NCBI RefSeq assembly: GCF_042657065.1
Contig: NZ_JBHSNF010000002.1
Location: 372,001 to 436,000 of the forward strand
Direction: 5' to 3'
Length of the DNA: 64,000 nt
Source: Rhodanobacter ginsengisoli
GTDB lineage: Bacteria; Pseudomonadota; Gammaproteobacteria; Xanthomonadales; Rhodanobacteraceae
The number at the start of each line of letters is the position of its first letter. Positions within the stretch are counted from its first letter, which is position 1. This document shows positions 52,214 through 63,977 of this stretch, piece after piece. The position numbers were made by a program, and so were the translations under genes. The notes beneath the pieces were generated by a model, which did not search any database, was not told the origin of the DNA, and was given only the letters and a program-made list of their open reading frames with translations.

Positions 52214-54688
52214 TCAATGCGTCAGCGAGTGCCCTTCCGCGGGCTCGCCCACCACCGCGGCGGGCGCGTCATCCTTGGCCTTGTTCGGCTGCAGTGGCCG
52301 TTCCAGTGCGATGTCCAGCACTTCATCAATCCAGCGCACGGGATGGATCTCCAGCGAAGAGGTGATGTTGGCCGGCATGTCCGCCAGATCCTTCTTGTTC
52401 TCCTCCGGAATGATCACCGTGGTGATCCCCCCGCGATGCGCGGCAAGCAGTTTTTCCTTGAGCCCACCGATCGGCAGCACGCGGCCGCGCAGGGTGATTT
52501 CACCGGTCATCGCCACTTCGGAGCGCACCGGGACCTTGGTCAGCACCGACACCAGCGCCGTGCACATGGCGATGCCGGCACTCGGGCCGTCCTTCGGCGT
52601 GGCACCTTCCGGTACATGGATATGTATGTCGAATTTCTGGTGGAAGTCCGGGTCGATGCCCAGTTGGTCGGCGCGCGCGCGCACTACCGAGAGCGCCGCC
52701 TGGATCGACTCCTTCATCACGTCACCCAACTGGCCGGTATGCACCAGGCGGCCTTTGCCTGGCACCACCGAACCTTCGATGCTGAGCAACTCACCACCGA
52801 CCTGGGTCCAGGCCAACCCGGTTACCAGGCCGATTTCATTCTGCAGCTCCTTGCGGCCGAAATCGAAGCGGCGCACGCCCAGATAATGCTGCAGATTGGC
52901 CGAGTCCACCTTGACCCGCCCCGCATCAGGCCGTGTCCCGGCCTTGGTCGCCTTGGCCGAAGATGCCTTCGCCCTGGCCTTTTTCACCTGGCCGAGGGTC
53001 AGCTCCTTGACCACCTTGCGGCAGATCTTGGAAATCTCGCGTTCCAGGTTGCGCACGCCCGACTCGCGCGTGTAGTAGCGCACGATATCGCGCAACGCGT
53101 CCTCGCTCACGCTGAGTTCTTCCGGCTTCAGGCCATTGGCCTTGAGCTGCTTGGACAACAGATACTTTTGCGCGATACCGAGCTTCTCGTCCTCGGTGTA
53201 ACCGGGGATGCGGATCACCTCCATGCGGTCGAGCAGCGGACCGGGGATGTTCAGCGAATTGGCGGTGGCGATCCACATCACCTCGGACAGGTCGAGATCG
53301 ACCTCGAGGTAATGATCGTTGAACGCATGATTCTGCTCCGGATCGAGCACTTCAAGCAGCGCCGATGACGGATCGCCACGGAAATCCATCGACATCTTGT
53401 CGATCTCGTCCAGCACGAACAGCGGATTCTTGGTGCCTACCTTGTTGATGTTCTGCACGATGCGGCCGGGCATCGAACCGATATAGGTGCGCCGATGCCC
53501 ACGAATCTCGGCTTCGTCGCGCACCCCGCCCAGGCTCATGCGCACGAATTTCCGGTTGGTCGCCTTGGCGATCGACTGCCCGAGCGAGGTCTTGCCCACG
53601 CCGGGCGGCCCGACCAGGCACAGGATCGGGCCCTTCATCACGGACACGCGCTGCTGCACGGCGAGGTATTCGAGGATGCGATCCTTGACCTTTTCCAGGC
53701 CGAAGTGATCGGCATCAAGCACTTCCTGCGCCATCTGCAGGTCCTTGCGTACCTTGCTGCGCTTTTTCCAGGGCACCCCGACCAGCCAGTCGAGATAGTT
53801 GCGCACCACGGTCGCCTCGGCGGACATCGGCGACATCTGCTTGAGCTTGCCGAACTCCTGGCGCGCCTTCGCCAAGACGGCCTTGGGCATGCCGGAGGTC
53901 TCGATCTTCTTCTGCAGCTCCTCGATCTCGTTCGGGCCCTCCTCGTTGTCTCCGAGCTCCTTCTGAATCGCCTTCATCTGTTCGTTGAGGTAGTACTCGC
54001 GCTGGCTTTTCTCCATCTGCGACTTGACCCGGCCACGGATGCGCTTCTCGACCTGTTGCAGGTCCATCTCGCCGTCGACCAGCCCGATCAGCAGTTCCAG
54101 CCGCTGCCCGACGTCGGCAGTCTCGAGCACCTTCTGCTTGTCGGCCATGCGTACAGAGAGGTGCGCAGCGATGGAGTCGGCAACGCGCGACGGATCGTCG
54201 ATGCCCGACAGGCTGGCGAGCACTTCCGGCGGCAACTTGCGGCTCTGCTTGACCAGTTGCTCGAACAGCGAAATCAGTGTGCGCGACACCACGTCGAGCT
54301 CACGCTCCTTGACGTTGTAGACCGGCTCGATCAGGCGCGAACGGGCTACCAACATGCCGCCCTCGTCCTGGATATCCTCGACCGCCACCCGTGACTGACC
54401 CTCGACCAGCACCTTGACCGTGCCATCGGGCAATTTAAGCAGCTGCAGCACGCCGGCCAGCGTACCGACCTGATGCAGGTCGGCAATCTCGGGATCATCG
54501 ATATCCGGGCTTTTCTGGGCCACCAGCAGGATCTGTCGCTCGCCTTCCATCGCACGCTCCAGCGCGCGCATGGATTTGTCGCGACCGACAAACAGCGGAA
54601 TGACCATGTGTGGATAGACCACCACGTCGCGCAACGGCAACACCGGCAGGGCGTCCAGCGCTTCAGGAAGGGGGGCGTTCTTGGCCAT
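52214..54688 (-). CDS. lon: ATP-dependent protease La (Lon)
   Basis: Lon degrades damaged and regulatory proteins in the cytoplasm. The 824 residues start MAKNAPLPEALDALPVLPLR at ATG 54688 (an upstream ATG at 54724 is rejected). The N-terminal substrate domain is followed by Walker A LVGPPGVGKTSLGQSIA, Walker B NPLFVLDEIDKM, and a protease domain with catalytic Ser in PKDGPSAGIAMCTALVS and Lys in GGLKEKLLAAHRGG. A Lys/Ala-rich insertion near residue 600 (KARAKASSAKATKAG) lengthens the linker before the protease part. Confidence 0.98.
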   Translation of the reverse strand: MAKNAPLPEALDALPVLPLRDVVVYPHMVIPLFVGRDKSMRALERAMEGERQILLVAQKSPDIDDPEIADLHQVGTLAGVLQLLKLPDGTVKVLVEGQSRVAVEDIQDEGGMLVARSRLIEPVYNVKERELDVVSRTLISLFEQLVKQSRKLPPEVLASLSGIDDPSRVADSIAAHLSVRMADKQKVLETADVGQRLELLIGLVDGEMDLQQVEKRIRGRVKSQMEKSQREYYLNEQMKAIQKELGDNEEGPNEIEELQKKIETSGMPKAVLAKARQEFGKLKQMSPMSAEATVVRNYLDWLVGVPWKKRSKVRKDLQMAQEVLDADHFGLEKVKDRILEYLAVQQRVSVMKGPILCLVGPPGVGKTSLGQSIAKATNRKFVRMSLGGVRDEAEIRGHRRTYIGSMPGRIVQNINKVGTKNPLFVLDEIDKMSMDFRGDPSSALLEVLDPEQNHAFNDHYLEVDLDLSEVMWIATANSLNIPGPLLDRMEVIRIPGYTEDEKLGIAQKYLLSKQLKANGLKPEELSVSEDALRDIVRYYTRESGVRNLEREISKICRKVVKELTLGQVKKARAKASSAKATKAGTRPDAGRVKVDSANLQHYLGVRRFDFGRKELQNEIGLVTGLAWTQVGGELLSIEGSVVPGKGRLVHTGQLGDVMKESIQAALSVVRARADQLGIDPDFHQKFDIHIHVPEGATPKDGPSAGIAMCTALVSVLTKVPVRSEVAMTGEITLRGRVLPIGGLKEKLLAAHRGGITTVIIPEENKKDLADMPANITSSLEIHPVRWIDEVLDIALERPLQPNKAKDDAPAAVVGEPAEGHSLTH

Positions 54689-54806
54689 GGAAGTGGGGTC
54701 CCTCGGATTCGGATCTGGATTCATCCCGACACTGCGCCGGGTGGGTTAACACGTCAAGTGGAGGCAACCAGGCGTTCACTCAAGGCGTGCGGGGCACCAA
54801 AACAGA

Positions 54807-54834
54807 ACGGCTCCGGTGATTTCACCGGAGCCGT
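54807..54834 (-). terminator. Terminator of clpX
   Basis: ACGGCTCCGGTGA pairs exactly with TCACCGGAGCCGT, then TTCTGTTTTGG leftwards. Confidence 0.92.
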
Positions 54835-54873
54835 GGTCAATGCAGGCATCGCAAAACGGTTCAGGGTCAGGAT

Positions 54874-56166
54874 TCAGGCCGCATCGCCGCCGTCGGCAGC
54901 TACGCGCTGCTGCAGATTGCCCCGATAGATCAGGTAGGGTTCGGCCTGGCCGTCGATCACGGCATCGTCCACCACCACCTTGCTGACATGTTCCAGCGAC
55001 GGCAGCTCGTACATCGTGTCGAGCAGTACCTGCTCGAGGATGGTGCGCAGGCCGCGTGCGCCGGTCTTGCGCTTGAGCGCCTTCTTGGCGATCGCCAGCA
55101 GCGCCTCGGGGCGGAACTCCAGCTCCACCTCCTCCATCTCGAACAGCTTCTTGAACTGCTTGGTCACCGCATTCTTCGGCTCGGTGAGAATCTTTACCAG
55201 CGCCGCCTCGTCCAGCTCGTCCAGCGTAGCGACCACCGGCAACCGTCCGACGAACTCCGGGATCAGGCCGAAACGCACCAGATCCGCCGGCTCCACATCG
55301 GCCAGCACCTTGCCGAGGTTTTCGGTACGTTCCTTGCTACGCACTTCGGCGGAAAAACCGATGCTGGTGTTCTCGGAACGCTGCTGAATGACTTTTTCCA
55401 GGCCGGCAAACGCGCCACCGCAGATGAACAGGATGTTCTTGGTGTCGACCTGCAGGAACTCCTGCTGCGGGTGCTTGCGGCCACCCTGGGGCGGTACCGA
55501 CGCCAGCGTGCCCTCGATCAGCTTCAGCAACGCCTGCTGCACGCCTTCGCCGGACACGTCGCGGGTGATCGACGGGTTTTCGCTCTTGCGCGAAATCTTG
55601 TCGATCTCGTCGATGTAGACGATGCCCGACTGCGCCTTTTCGACGTCGTAGTCGCATTTCTGCAGCAGCTTCTGGATGATGTTCTCGACATCCTCACCGA
55701 CGTAGCCCGCTTCGGTCAGCGTGGTGGCGTCAGCGATCGTGAACGGCACATTGAGCAGACGCGCCAGTGTTTCGGCCAGCAGCGTCTTGCCCGAGCCGGT
55801 CGGTCCGATCAGCAGGATGTTCGACTTGCCCAGTTCGATATCGTCGCTTTTCTGGCGAGATTCGATCCGCTTGTAATGGTTGTACACCGCAACCGCCAAC
55901 GCCTTCTTGGCGCGGGTCTGGCCGACCACGTACTGATCCAGCGATTCGCGGATCTCACGGGGCTTGGGAAGCTGGGTACGGCCAGACGCGGCCTTCTCCT
56001 CCAGTTCCTCGCGGATGATGTCGTTGCACAGTTCCACGCACTCGTCGCAGATGAACACAGACGGGCCCGCAATCAGCTTGCGTACCTCATGCTGGCTCTT
56101 GCCACAGAAGGAGCAATAGAGAATCTTGCCACTGTCGCTGGAACGCCCCTGCCGGTCGTCACTCAT
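54874..56166 (-). CDS. clpX: ATP-dependent Clp protease ATP-binding subunit ClpX
   Basis: ClpX unfolds substrates for ClpP. The 430 residues start MSDDRQGRSSDSGKILYCSF with the four-Cys zinc domain (CSFCGKSQHEV ... CDECVELC), Walker A LIGPTGSGKTLLAETLA, Walker B GIVYIDEIDKI, and the pore loop GYVGEDVE; the ClpP-contacting IGF loop reads IGF in PENTSIGFSAEV-type sequence (NTSIGFSAEV). Downstream of clpP by 109 bases. Confidence 0.98.
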   Translation of the reverse strand: MSDDRQGRSSDSGKILYCSFCGKSQHEVRKLIAGPSVFICDECVELCNDIIREELEEKAASGRTQLPKPREIRESLDQYVVGQTRAKKALAVAVYNHYKRIESRQKSDDIELGKSNILLIGPTGSGKTLLAETLARLLNVPFTIADATTLTEAGYVGEDVENIIQKLLQKCDYDVEKAQSGIVYIDEIDKISRKSENPSITRDVSGEGVQQALLKLIEGTLASVPPQGGRKHPQQEFLQVDTKNILFICGGAFAGLEKVIQQRSENTSIGFSAEVRSKERTENLGKVLADVEPADLVRFGLIPEFVGRLPVVATLDELDEAALVKILTEPKNAVTKQFKKLFEMEEVELEFRPEALLAIAKKALKRKTGARGLRTILEQVLLDTMYELPSLEHVSKVVVDDAVIDGQAEPYLIYRGNLQQRVAADGGDAA

Positions 56167-56213
56167 ACTCTCGATCCCGCTGGTAAATCTGGATGCGTCG
56201 CGAGAATAACACA

Positions 56214-56245
56214 GGGCTCCGCGTCTGCTTGCAGACGCAGAGCCC
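56214..56245 (-). terminator. Hairpin between clpP and clpX
   Basis: GGGCTCCGCGTCTGC (56214-56228) and GCAGACGCAGAGCCC (56231-56245) form a 15-bp stem with one mismatch, followed by TGTGTTATT leftwards. It probably attenuates clpP readthrough into clpX. Confidence 0.7.
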
Positions 56246-56275
56246 ATCTCGGGACTCTGGGGTAAAACCTGGAAA

Positions 56276-56905
<630 letters not shown>

Positions 56906-56941
56906 GCTTGCAGCTCTCCGGTTGATGGGCCTGGCAATGGC

Positions 56942-58234
56942 TCAGGCGTTAGCCGGGCGCATCACGTCATCGAAGCTCAGGTCCTGCAGGGTGGTCCTGG
57001 CATGTTCCGCCACCCATTCGGCCACCTGATCTTCCATAACACGATTTTGCAGCCCTGACATCAATTGGGGGTCGCCATTGTAGAGTTCAATGACCTTTTC
57101 CGGCTCTTCGTAGGTCGAGGCGATCGCGGCCAACTGCTCGGCAATGCGTGCACGGTCCAGCTTGAGCTCCTGCTTGCGGGCGACTTCACCCATCAGCAAG
57201 CCGGCAATCACCCGCTTGCGCGCGATCGGCATGGCGGCATCGATGAGTTGCGGCGGCGGCTGCTGACCCTGCGGCACGTTGCCGGCGGCCAGATTGCGCG
57301 CCTCGGACTGCACCATCAGCTTCGGCACATCCAGATCGGCATGGGCGTCGGCCAGTTTCTCAGCCACTTCGGATTTCAGGCGCGCCATCAGCGCGGCCTT
57401 CAGTTCGCGCTCGAGATTGGCGCGAACCTCCTTGCGGAAGGTTTCCAGGTCGCCATCGTCGATACCGAACAGCTTGGCGAACTCGGCGTCGATATCCGGC
57501 AGCTTCGGCTCCTGCACCTTGATGATGCTGAAGCTCACCTGGGCAGTCTTGCCAGCCAGATGCTCGTTACGGAAATCCTCCGGGAAAGCGATCTCCGTCT
57601 CGAAGCTGTCACCGGCCTTGCGGCCAGTCAACGCTTCATCCAGCGCCTTGAACAGGGTGCCCGAGCCAAGCACGCTGCCGGCTCGCTCCATCCCCTCGAC
57701 CGGGAACCGATAGTCGCCCGCGGCGGCGGTGTACTCGAACATCACGAAGTCGCCTTCGACCGAGTCGCGATCGACCTCGTCGAAGCTGCGGCGCTGCAGC
57801 CGCAGGGTCTCCAGCATCTTGTCGATGTCCGCATCGGTCACTTCCGCCACCGGGCGGTGGATCTCGAGCGCCGACACATCGACAGCGGGGAGCTCCGGCA
57901 TGATCTCGAAGGTCGCGGTGTACGCGATTTCACCGTTCTCCGGCTTGCCGGTGGTGTTGATCGCCGGATTCGCGATCGGCTGCAGCTTTTCCTGCTCCAC
58001 CGCCTCGCGCAGCGTGCTGCCAATCAGGTCGGACAATACTTCGCCACGCACCTGCTCGCCAAAACGCTGCTTGATCACCGTTGTCGGCACCTTGCCCGGA
58101 CGGAAACCCTTCAGGCGAACCGTGCGGCCCATTTCAGCAATCCGCGCGCTCACCTGCGTCTCGAACCGCTCAGCGGGAAATTTCACGGTGAGCTTGCGCT
58201 CGAGCGTGCCGATGTTTTCAACCGAAACCTGCAT
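56942..58234 (-). CDS. tig: Trigger factor
   Basis: Trigger factor is the ribosome-bound chaperone at the exit tunnel. The 430 residues start MQVSVENIGTLERKLTVKFP after AGGAGA, with the ribosome signature GFRPGKVPTTVIKQRFG, a central FKBP domain around SVEGDFVMFEYTAAAGDYRF, and a helical C-terminal chaperone domain. Heads the tig-clpP-clpX-lon block. Confidence 0.98.
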   Translation of the reverse strand: MQVSVENIGTLERKLTVKFPAERFETQVSARIAEMGRTVRLKGFRPGKVPTTVIKQRFGEQVRGEVLSDLIGSTLREAVEQEKLQPIANPAINTTGKPENGEIAYTATFEIMPELPAVDVSALEIHRPVAEVTDADIDKMLETLRLQRRSFDEVDRDSVEGDFVMFEYTAAAGDYRFPVEGMERAGSVLGSGTLFKALDEALTGRKAGDSFETEIAFPEDFRNEHLAGKTAQVSFSIIKVQEPKLPDIDAEFAKLFGIDDGDLETFRKEVRANLERELKAALMARLKSEVAEKLADAHADLDVPKLMVQSEARNLAAGNVPQGQQPPPQLIDAAMPIARKRVIAGLLMGEVARKQELKLDRARIAEQLAAIASTYEEPEKVIELYNGDPQLMSGLQNRVMEDQVAEWVAEHARTTLQDLSFDDVMRPANA

Positions 58235-58324
58235 GACGTCTCCTGGTACTACCAATGTTGTGGGCCTGCCACAGGCGCCATGGCGACATCGCCGCCTTGA
58301 AAATCCAATGAAATCAATGGGACA

Positions 58325-58409
58325 TGGTGCGAAAGGGGGGACTCGAACCCCCACGGGGTTAACCGCCAGAACCTAAATCTGGTGCGTCTACCAATTCCGC
58401 CACTCTCGC
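58325..58409 (-). tRNA. tRNA-Leu(TAG)
   Basis: An 85-base class II tRNA with acceptor GCGAGAG/CTTTCGC, anticodon loop TTTAGGT, variable arm and encoded CCA. Immediately upstream of tig. Confidence 0.96.
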
Positions 58410-58636
58410 CTTGCCACCCTTGCCTGACGGTATGGGTAAGGGATCCGGAAAGCACCCCGGAGACCCGCCACCATGCCGTCCAAGTCGATGATTCCCTTGT
58501 ACGAAAGCAGACCATTTTACGGTTGCACTACCTTGCAGCACAAGCGCGCCGATCGCGATGCCGATCGAGCCTCCCGGTCGCCCTCCCGGGCCAGACAAAC
58601 CGCTTCCGGCCTGTCGCATTTTGAATCCCCCAAAGC

Positions 58637-58666
58637 ACGACGCCGATCGCAAGCGATCGGCGTCGT
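58637..58666 (-). terminator. Terminator of the Pro-Arg-His-Lys tRNA operon
   Basis: ACGACGCCGATCGC and GCGATCGGCGTCGT form a 14-bp perfect palindrome 10 bases after tRNA-Lys, followed by GCTTTG leftwards. Confidence 0.8.
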
Positions 58667-58675
58667 GGTCTTGAT

Positions 58676-58751
<76 letters not shown>

Positions 58752-58771
58752 AATGAAACTGGACATGGAAC

Positions 58772-58848
58772 TGGGGTGGATGATGGGATTCGAACCCACG
58801 ACAACCGGAATCACAATCCGGGACTCTAACCAGCTGAGCTACACCCAC
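58772..58848 (-). tRNA. tRNA-His(GTG)
   Basis: A 77-base tRNA (78 with the genomically encoded G-1 at 58849), acceptor GTGGGTG/CATCCAC, anticodon loop TTGTGAT, discriminator C typical of tRNA-His, encoded CCA. Confidence 0.96.
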
Positions 58849-58863
58849 CATAAATCTTGAAAC

Positions 58864-58940
58864 TGGTGCGCCAGACAGGACTCGAACCTGCAACCGTCGG
58901 CTTAGAAGGCCGATGCTCTATCCGGTTGAGCTACAGGCGC
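58864..58940 (-). tRNA. tRNA-Arg(TCT)
   Basis: A 77-base tRNA, acceptor GCGCCTG/CTGGCGC, anticodon loop CTTCTAA and encoded CCA. The sixth acceptor pair is T-T, an internal mismatch. Confidence 0.95.
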
Positions 58941-58965
58941 AGTCACAACCATCAGAGAACGTCGC

Positions 58966-59042
58966 TGGTCGGGGCAGAGGGATTCGAACCCCCGACTTTT
59001 GCGTCCCAAACGCAACGCTCTACCAGACTGAGCTATACCCCG
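58966..59042 (-). tRNA. tRNA-Pro(TGG)
   Basis: A 77-base tRNA, acceptor CGGGGTA/TGCCCCG, anticodon loop TTTGGGA, encoded CCA. First gene of the Pro-Arg-His-Lys operon. Confidence 0.97.
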
Positions 59043-59082
59043 TTTTCGAATCCCCGATCGCGTCAGCCATCGAAGCCTTGAA

Positions 59083-59111
59083 ATGTTACGGGTGATGCTC
59101 CGCTCAGTCAA
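59083..59111 (-). promoter_or_regulatory. Sigma-70 promoter of the Pro-Arg-His-Lys tRNA operon
   Basis: Reverse strand TTGACT (59111-59106), 17 bases, TAACAT (59088-59083). tRNA-Pro begins 41 bases on. Confidence 0.7.
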
Positions 59112-59222
59112 TCCGTATCGAAGCACACCATGACATCTGGAACACCTGTTTTCACGACAGCAAACTGCCTGTTGCCGCGAAAACAAAACGGGGTGCAAGC
59201 ACCCCGCCTCGCCTTGTAAAAA

Positions 59223-59299
59223 TGGTGCGCCCGGAGAGATTCGAACTCCCGACCACCTAGTTCGTAGCCAGGTACTCTATCCAACTGAGCTACGGGCGC
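59223..59299 (-). tRNA. tRNA-Arg(ACG)
   Basis: A 77-base tRNA, acceptor GCGCCCG/CGGGCGC, anticodon loop CTACGAA (A34 would be deaminated to inosine by TadA), encoded CCA. It has its own promoter. Confidence 0.97.
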
Positions 59300-59364
59300 A
59301 CTGAAAAACTTCAAACCCCGGCGCCATGATGCGCGAGCATCGAGGCGGCGAAGCCAGAAGCGGA

Positions 59365-59393
59365 ATTATTCAGACTCCGCCTCCATGCGTCAA
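59365..59393 (-). promoter_or_regulatory. Sigma-70 promoter of tRNA-Arg(ACG)
   Basis: Reverse strand TTGACG (59393-59388), 17 bases, AATAAT (59370-59365). Confidence 0.78.
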
Positions 59394-59507
59394 CCCTTTT
59401 CTTCAAATTCATTCATCGAACCTCGCGATGCTGTCCGAATACCGCCGATTCGGCACGTACAAGCATACGCAGGACTGCGGCATGCAACGGCGCCTCCACC
59501 GAAAACA

Positions 59508-59537
59508 CGAAGAGGGTGACCTGGGCCACCCTCTTCG
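59508..59537 (-). terminator. Terminator of ftsH
   Basis: CGAAGAGGGTG and CACCCTCTTCG form an 11-bp stem, then TGTTTTC leftwards. Confidence 0.92.
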
Positions 59538-59578
59538 ATCATCGACTGACGTAGCCGATATAGCCGTCCAAATCAGGC

Positions 59579-61533
<1,955 letters not shown>

Positions 61534-61537
<4 letters not shown>

Positions 61538-62184
61538 GCACGGTTCTCGCCCGGTGGCACGGCGACAGGCTTGCGGCCCGTCGCCAGTGCGTACACCTCA
61601 CGCGAACGTGCGCGCGAGGCCTTAGGTTTACGCATGGTCACGCGGGTGAAGTCCGCGCGCAAGCTGCGCAAGTATTCGTCAAAGCCTACTCCCTGAAACA
61701 ACTTGATCAGGAACGACCCGCCCGGCTTGAGCCACTGCCTGCTGAAATCCAGCGCCAGTTCGGCCAGAGCCATTGCGCGGATCTGGTCGGCCAGTGCCAC
61801 ACCACTCATATTGGGGGCCAGATCGCACAGTACAAGATCCAGCCGGTGTCCCTCCAGCCGCGCCTCCAGCTCCCGCAGCACCGACTCCTCGCGGAAGTCG
61901 CCCTGCAGGAAATCCACCCCGGCGATGCTCTGCATCGGCAGGATGTCGAGCGCGAACACCTTGCCGGTGTCACCCAACCGGTTGCGCACCAGTTGCGACC
62001 AGCTGCCCGGCGCGGCCCCCAGATCGACCACGTTGATGCCCGGCTTCAGCAGACGGTCGCGCTCGATCAGCTCTTCCAGTTTGTATACCGCACGCGAACG
62101 CAAGCCCTCGGCCTGGGCTTTCTTGACGTATTCGTCCTTGAAATGTTCTCGCAGCCAGACTGCGCTGCTCTTGCTGCGGGCCAT
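61534..62184 (-). CDS. rlmE: 23S rRNA (uridine-2552-2'-O)-methyltransferase RlmE
   Basis: RlmE (FtsJ/RrmJ) methylates the A-loop U2552 during 50S maturation. The 216 residues start MARSKSSAVWLREHFKDEYV at ATG 62184, with the SAM motif VVDLGAAPGSWSQLV, DLVLCDLAPNMSG and FLIKLFQGVGFDEYL giving the K-D-K-E catalytic set. Coupled to ftsH, the conserved heat-shock pair; divergent from yhbY by 81 bases. A frame up to 62241 overlaps the divergent promoter region and is not used. Confidence 0.97.
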
Positions 62185-62265
62185 ATGTGTGGAGTCGCCA
62201 ATTGGGGAACGGGATGGCGCATGATACTCTTTGCCGTTCATTTACCGCGAATCGAGCACCACCGC

Positions 62266-62562
62266 ATGCCCCTCACCTCCTCGCAGACCCGCTACCTGCG
62301 CAGCCTCGCCCATGATCTGAGCCCGGTTGTGCTGCTTGGCAACAAGGGAGCCACCGAGGCGGTGGTCAAGGAACTGAACCAGGCCCTCGACATTCATGAG
62401 CTGGTCAAACTGAAACTGTCCGGCGGCGACAAGGAAGAACGGCAGGCACAGATCGACGTGCTTATCGATGGCACTGGGGCAGAGAAGATTCACCAGATCG
62501 GCCATGTCGTCGTGTTGTTCCGTCGCAACGCCGACGAACCCAAGATCGCCCTGCCGCGTTAA
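62266..62562 (+). CDS. yhbY: RNA-binding protein YhbY (CRS1/YhbY domain)
   Basis: The 98 residues MPLTSSQTRYLRSLAHDLSP, then VVLLGNKGATEAVVKELNQA (with the GNKG loop replacing GKxG), and KIHQIGHVVVLFRRNADEP fit the family that binds pre-50S particles. Divergent from rlmE, the standard layout. Confidence 0.96.
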   Translation: MPLTSSQTRYLRSLAHDLSPVVLLGNKGATEAVVKELNQALDIHELVKLKLSGGDKEERQAQIDVLIDGTGAEKIHQIGHVVVLFRRNADEPKIALPR

Positions 62563-62572
62563 GGGTGCCCGG

Positions 62573-62950
62573 ATGGATCTGTCACTGGATCGCCCCGAAG
62601 GTTATTTGTTCGTGCGCCGCACCGACGCACACAGCATCACCCTGATCGACCGCGAACTGGTCAGCAGCTTTCTGCTGGCACCGGATCGGGTGATCGAGCA
62701 CTGGGCGGTCGATGCCGCCGGCATGCTGGACGCCGATCATGTCGAAGCCCTGCTCGCGCTGCAGCCGGAGCTGGTGATCCTGGGAACCGGCGAGAAACAG
62801 ATCTTTCCGGCGGCCGCGTTCCTGGCCGGCTTCCTGCGTCAGGGTGTCGGCATCGAGGTGATGGACAATGCCGCCGCCGCGCGCACCTACAACCTGCTCG
62901 CCGGCGAGGGTCGCCGGGTCGTCGCCGGATTCATCCTGCCCTCGGCGTGA
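62573..62950 (+). CDS. Mth938-like domain protein (DUF498)
   Basis: The 125 residues start MDLSLDRPEGYLFVRRTDAH after AAGGGTG. The fold signature VILGTGEKQIFPAAAFLAGF followed by GIEVMDNAAAARTYNLLAGE and GRRVVAGFILPSA is that of Mth938/NDUFAF3-like proteins of unknown bacterial function. It is 10 bases after yhbY, probably cotranscribed. Confidence 0.92.
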   Translation: MDLSLDRPEGYLFVRRTDAHSITLIDRELVSSFLLAPDRVIEHWAVDAAGMLDADHVEALLALQPELVILGTGEKQIFPAAAFLAGFLRQGVGIEVMDNAAAARTYNLLAGEGRRVVAGFILPSA

Positions 62951-62987
62951 TGCATCGCGATGGCGGCCTGCACGATTCGTCGCACAC

Positions 62988-63977
62988 TCAACGCGACGGC
63001 AGGTAACTCAGCGGATCCACCGGATTGCCGTCCTTGCGGATCTGGAATTCCAGTTCGTTGCGCGTGGCTCCGGTGGAGCCCATTTCGGCGATCTGCTGAC
63101 CGGCTCTGACCCGCTGACCTTCCTTGACCAACCGCTTGCGATTGTGACCGTAGGCGGACAGGAAGCTGTCGCTGTGCTTGATGATCACCAACTCGCCGTA
63201 GCCGACCAGACCGTTGCCGCTGTAAACCACGACTCCGTCGGCGGCAGCGCGCACCGGATCCCCCGTCCTGCCGGCGATCTCGATGCCGGGAATCGCATCG
63301 CTGCCATTGAAATGACTGATCAGGCTGCCATCGGCCGGCCAGCGCCAGCTCACCCCGCTGACGGCCCGCGAAGCAGCGCTGGCCACCCGGACCGGGAGCG
63401 GTGCGGCGGCGGGTGCGCCAGTGGCTGGCATGCCCGCTACTGGCACCAGCGACGTGGTGGCCGCCACGGCCGGGTGGGCAGGCCTCGGTGGCAATTTCAC
63501 GACTGAAGCCGACGGACCCGCTGCCGGCGGCACCGGCGTGAATACCGGCGCCGACGCGCCATGTTCCGGTGCCGGGGTGACCCGATGGGGATGGACGGTC
63601 GCGCCGCTCGTGTGCGCCATGGCATCCGCACCCGTCGGCGACAGGGTCAGCCGCTGGCCGGGCCAGATCGTGTAAGGCACCGCGATACCGTTCCACTGCG
63701 CCAGGTCGCGAAAATCCACACCCTTGCGAAAGGCGATCGAATACAGCGTGTCACCCTTCAGCACGACATAGCTTCCGCCAGGAATCGGTGTCCGCGCAGG
63801 CACGGGCACCTCGCCGCCCCCCCGCGCGTAGCTGCTGCCGTTCGTCACGGGCTCGACCACCACCGAGCTGCGCATGGTGCCGCAGGCCCCGAGCAGCATG
63901 GCCACCGTCATCGTCGTCAGCCATTGAAGATGTCGATTCATGCGCATCAGCATAGCCAGGCGGAAAAGCTTTTTCAT
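62988..63977 (-). CDS. nlpD: NlpD-like murein hydrolase activator lipoprotein
   Basis: The 329 residues have a lipoprotein signal with lipobox LLGAC (MTVAMLLGACGTMRSS). A LysM domain (YVVLKGDTLYSIAFRKGVDF to WPGQRLTLSP) and a Pro/Ala linker lead to a LytM/M23 domain at about 215-325. There the zinc ligands are lost: IPGIEIAGRTGDPV in place of HxGxD, and ELEFQIRKDG in place of HLHFE. As in E. coli NlpD it should activate an amidase rather than cut murein. GGGAG precedes ATG 63977; an internal ATG at 63941 is possible. Confidence 0.93.
   Translation of the reverse strand: MKKLFRLAMLMRMNRHLQWLTTMTVAMLLGACGTMRSSVVVEPVTNGSSYARGGGEVPVPARTPIPGGSYVVLKGDTLYSIAFRKGVDFRDLAQWNGIAVPYTIWPGQRLTLSPTGADAMAHTSGATVHPHRVTPAPEHGASAPVFTPVPPAAGPSASVVKLPPRPAHPAVAATTSLVPVAGMPATGAPAAAPLPVRVASAASRAVSGVSWRWPADGSLISHFNGSDAIPGIEIAGRTGDPVRAAADGVVVYSGNGLVGYGELVIIKHSDSFLSAYGHNRKRLVKEGQRVRAGQQIAEMGSTGATRNELEFQIRKDGNPVDPLSYLPSR

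Noticed and set aside
54725..54806. Sigma-32 heat-shock promoter upstream of lon (CTTGAG, 14 bases, CCTCCACT)
   Set aside because: The -10 half deviates too much from CCCCATNT to call; heat-shock control of lon is plausible but not shown by the sequence.
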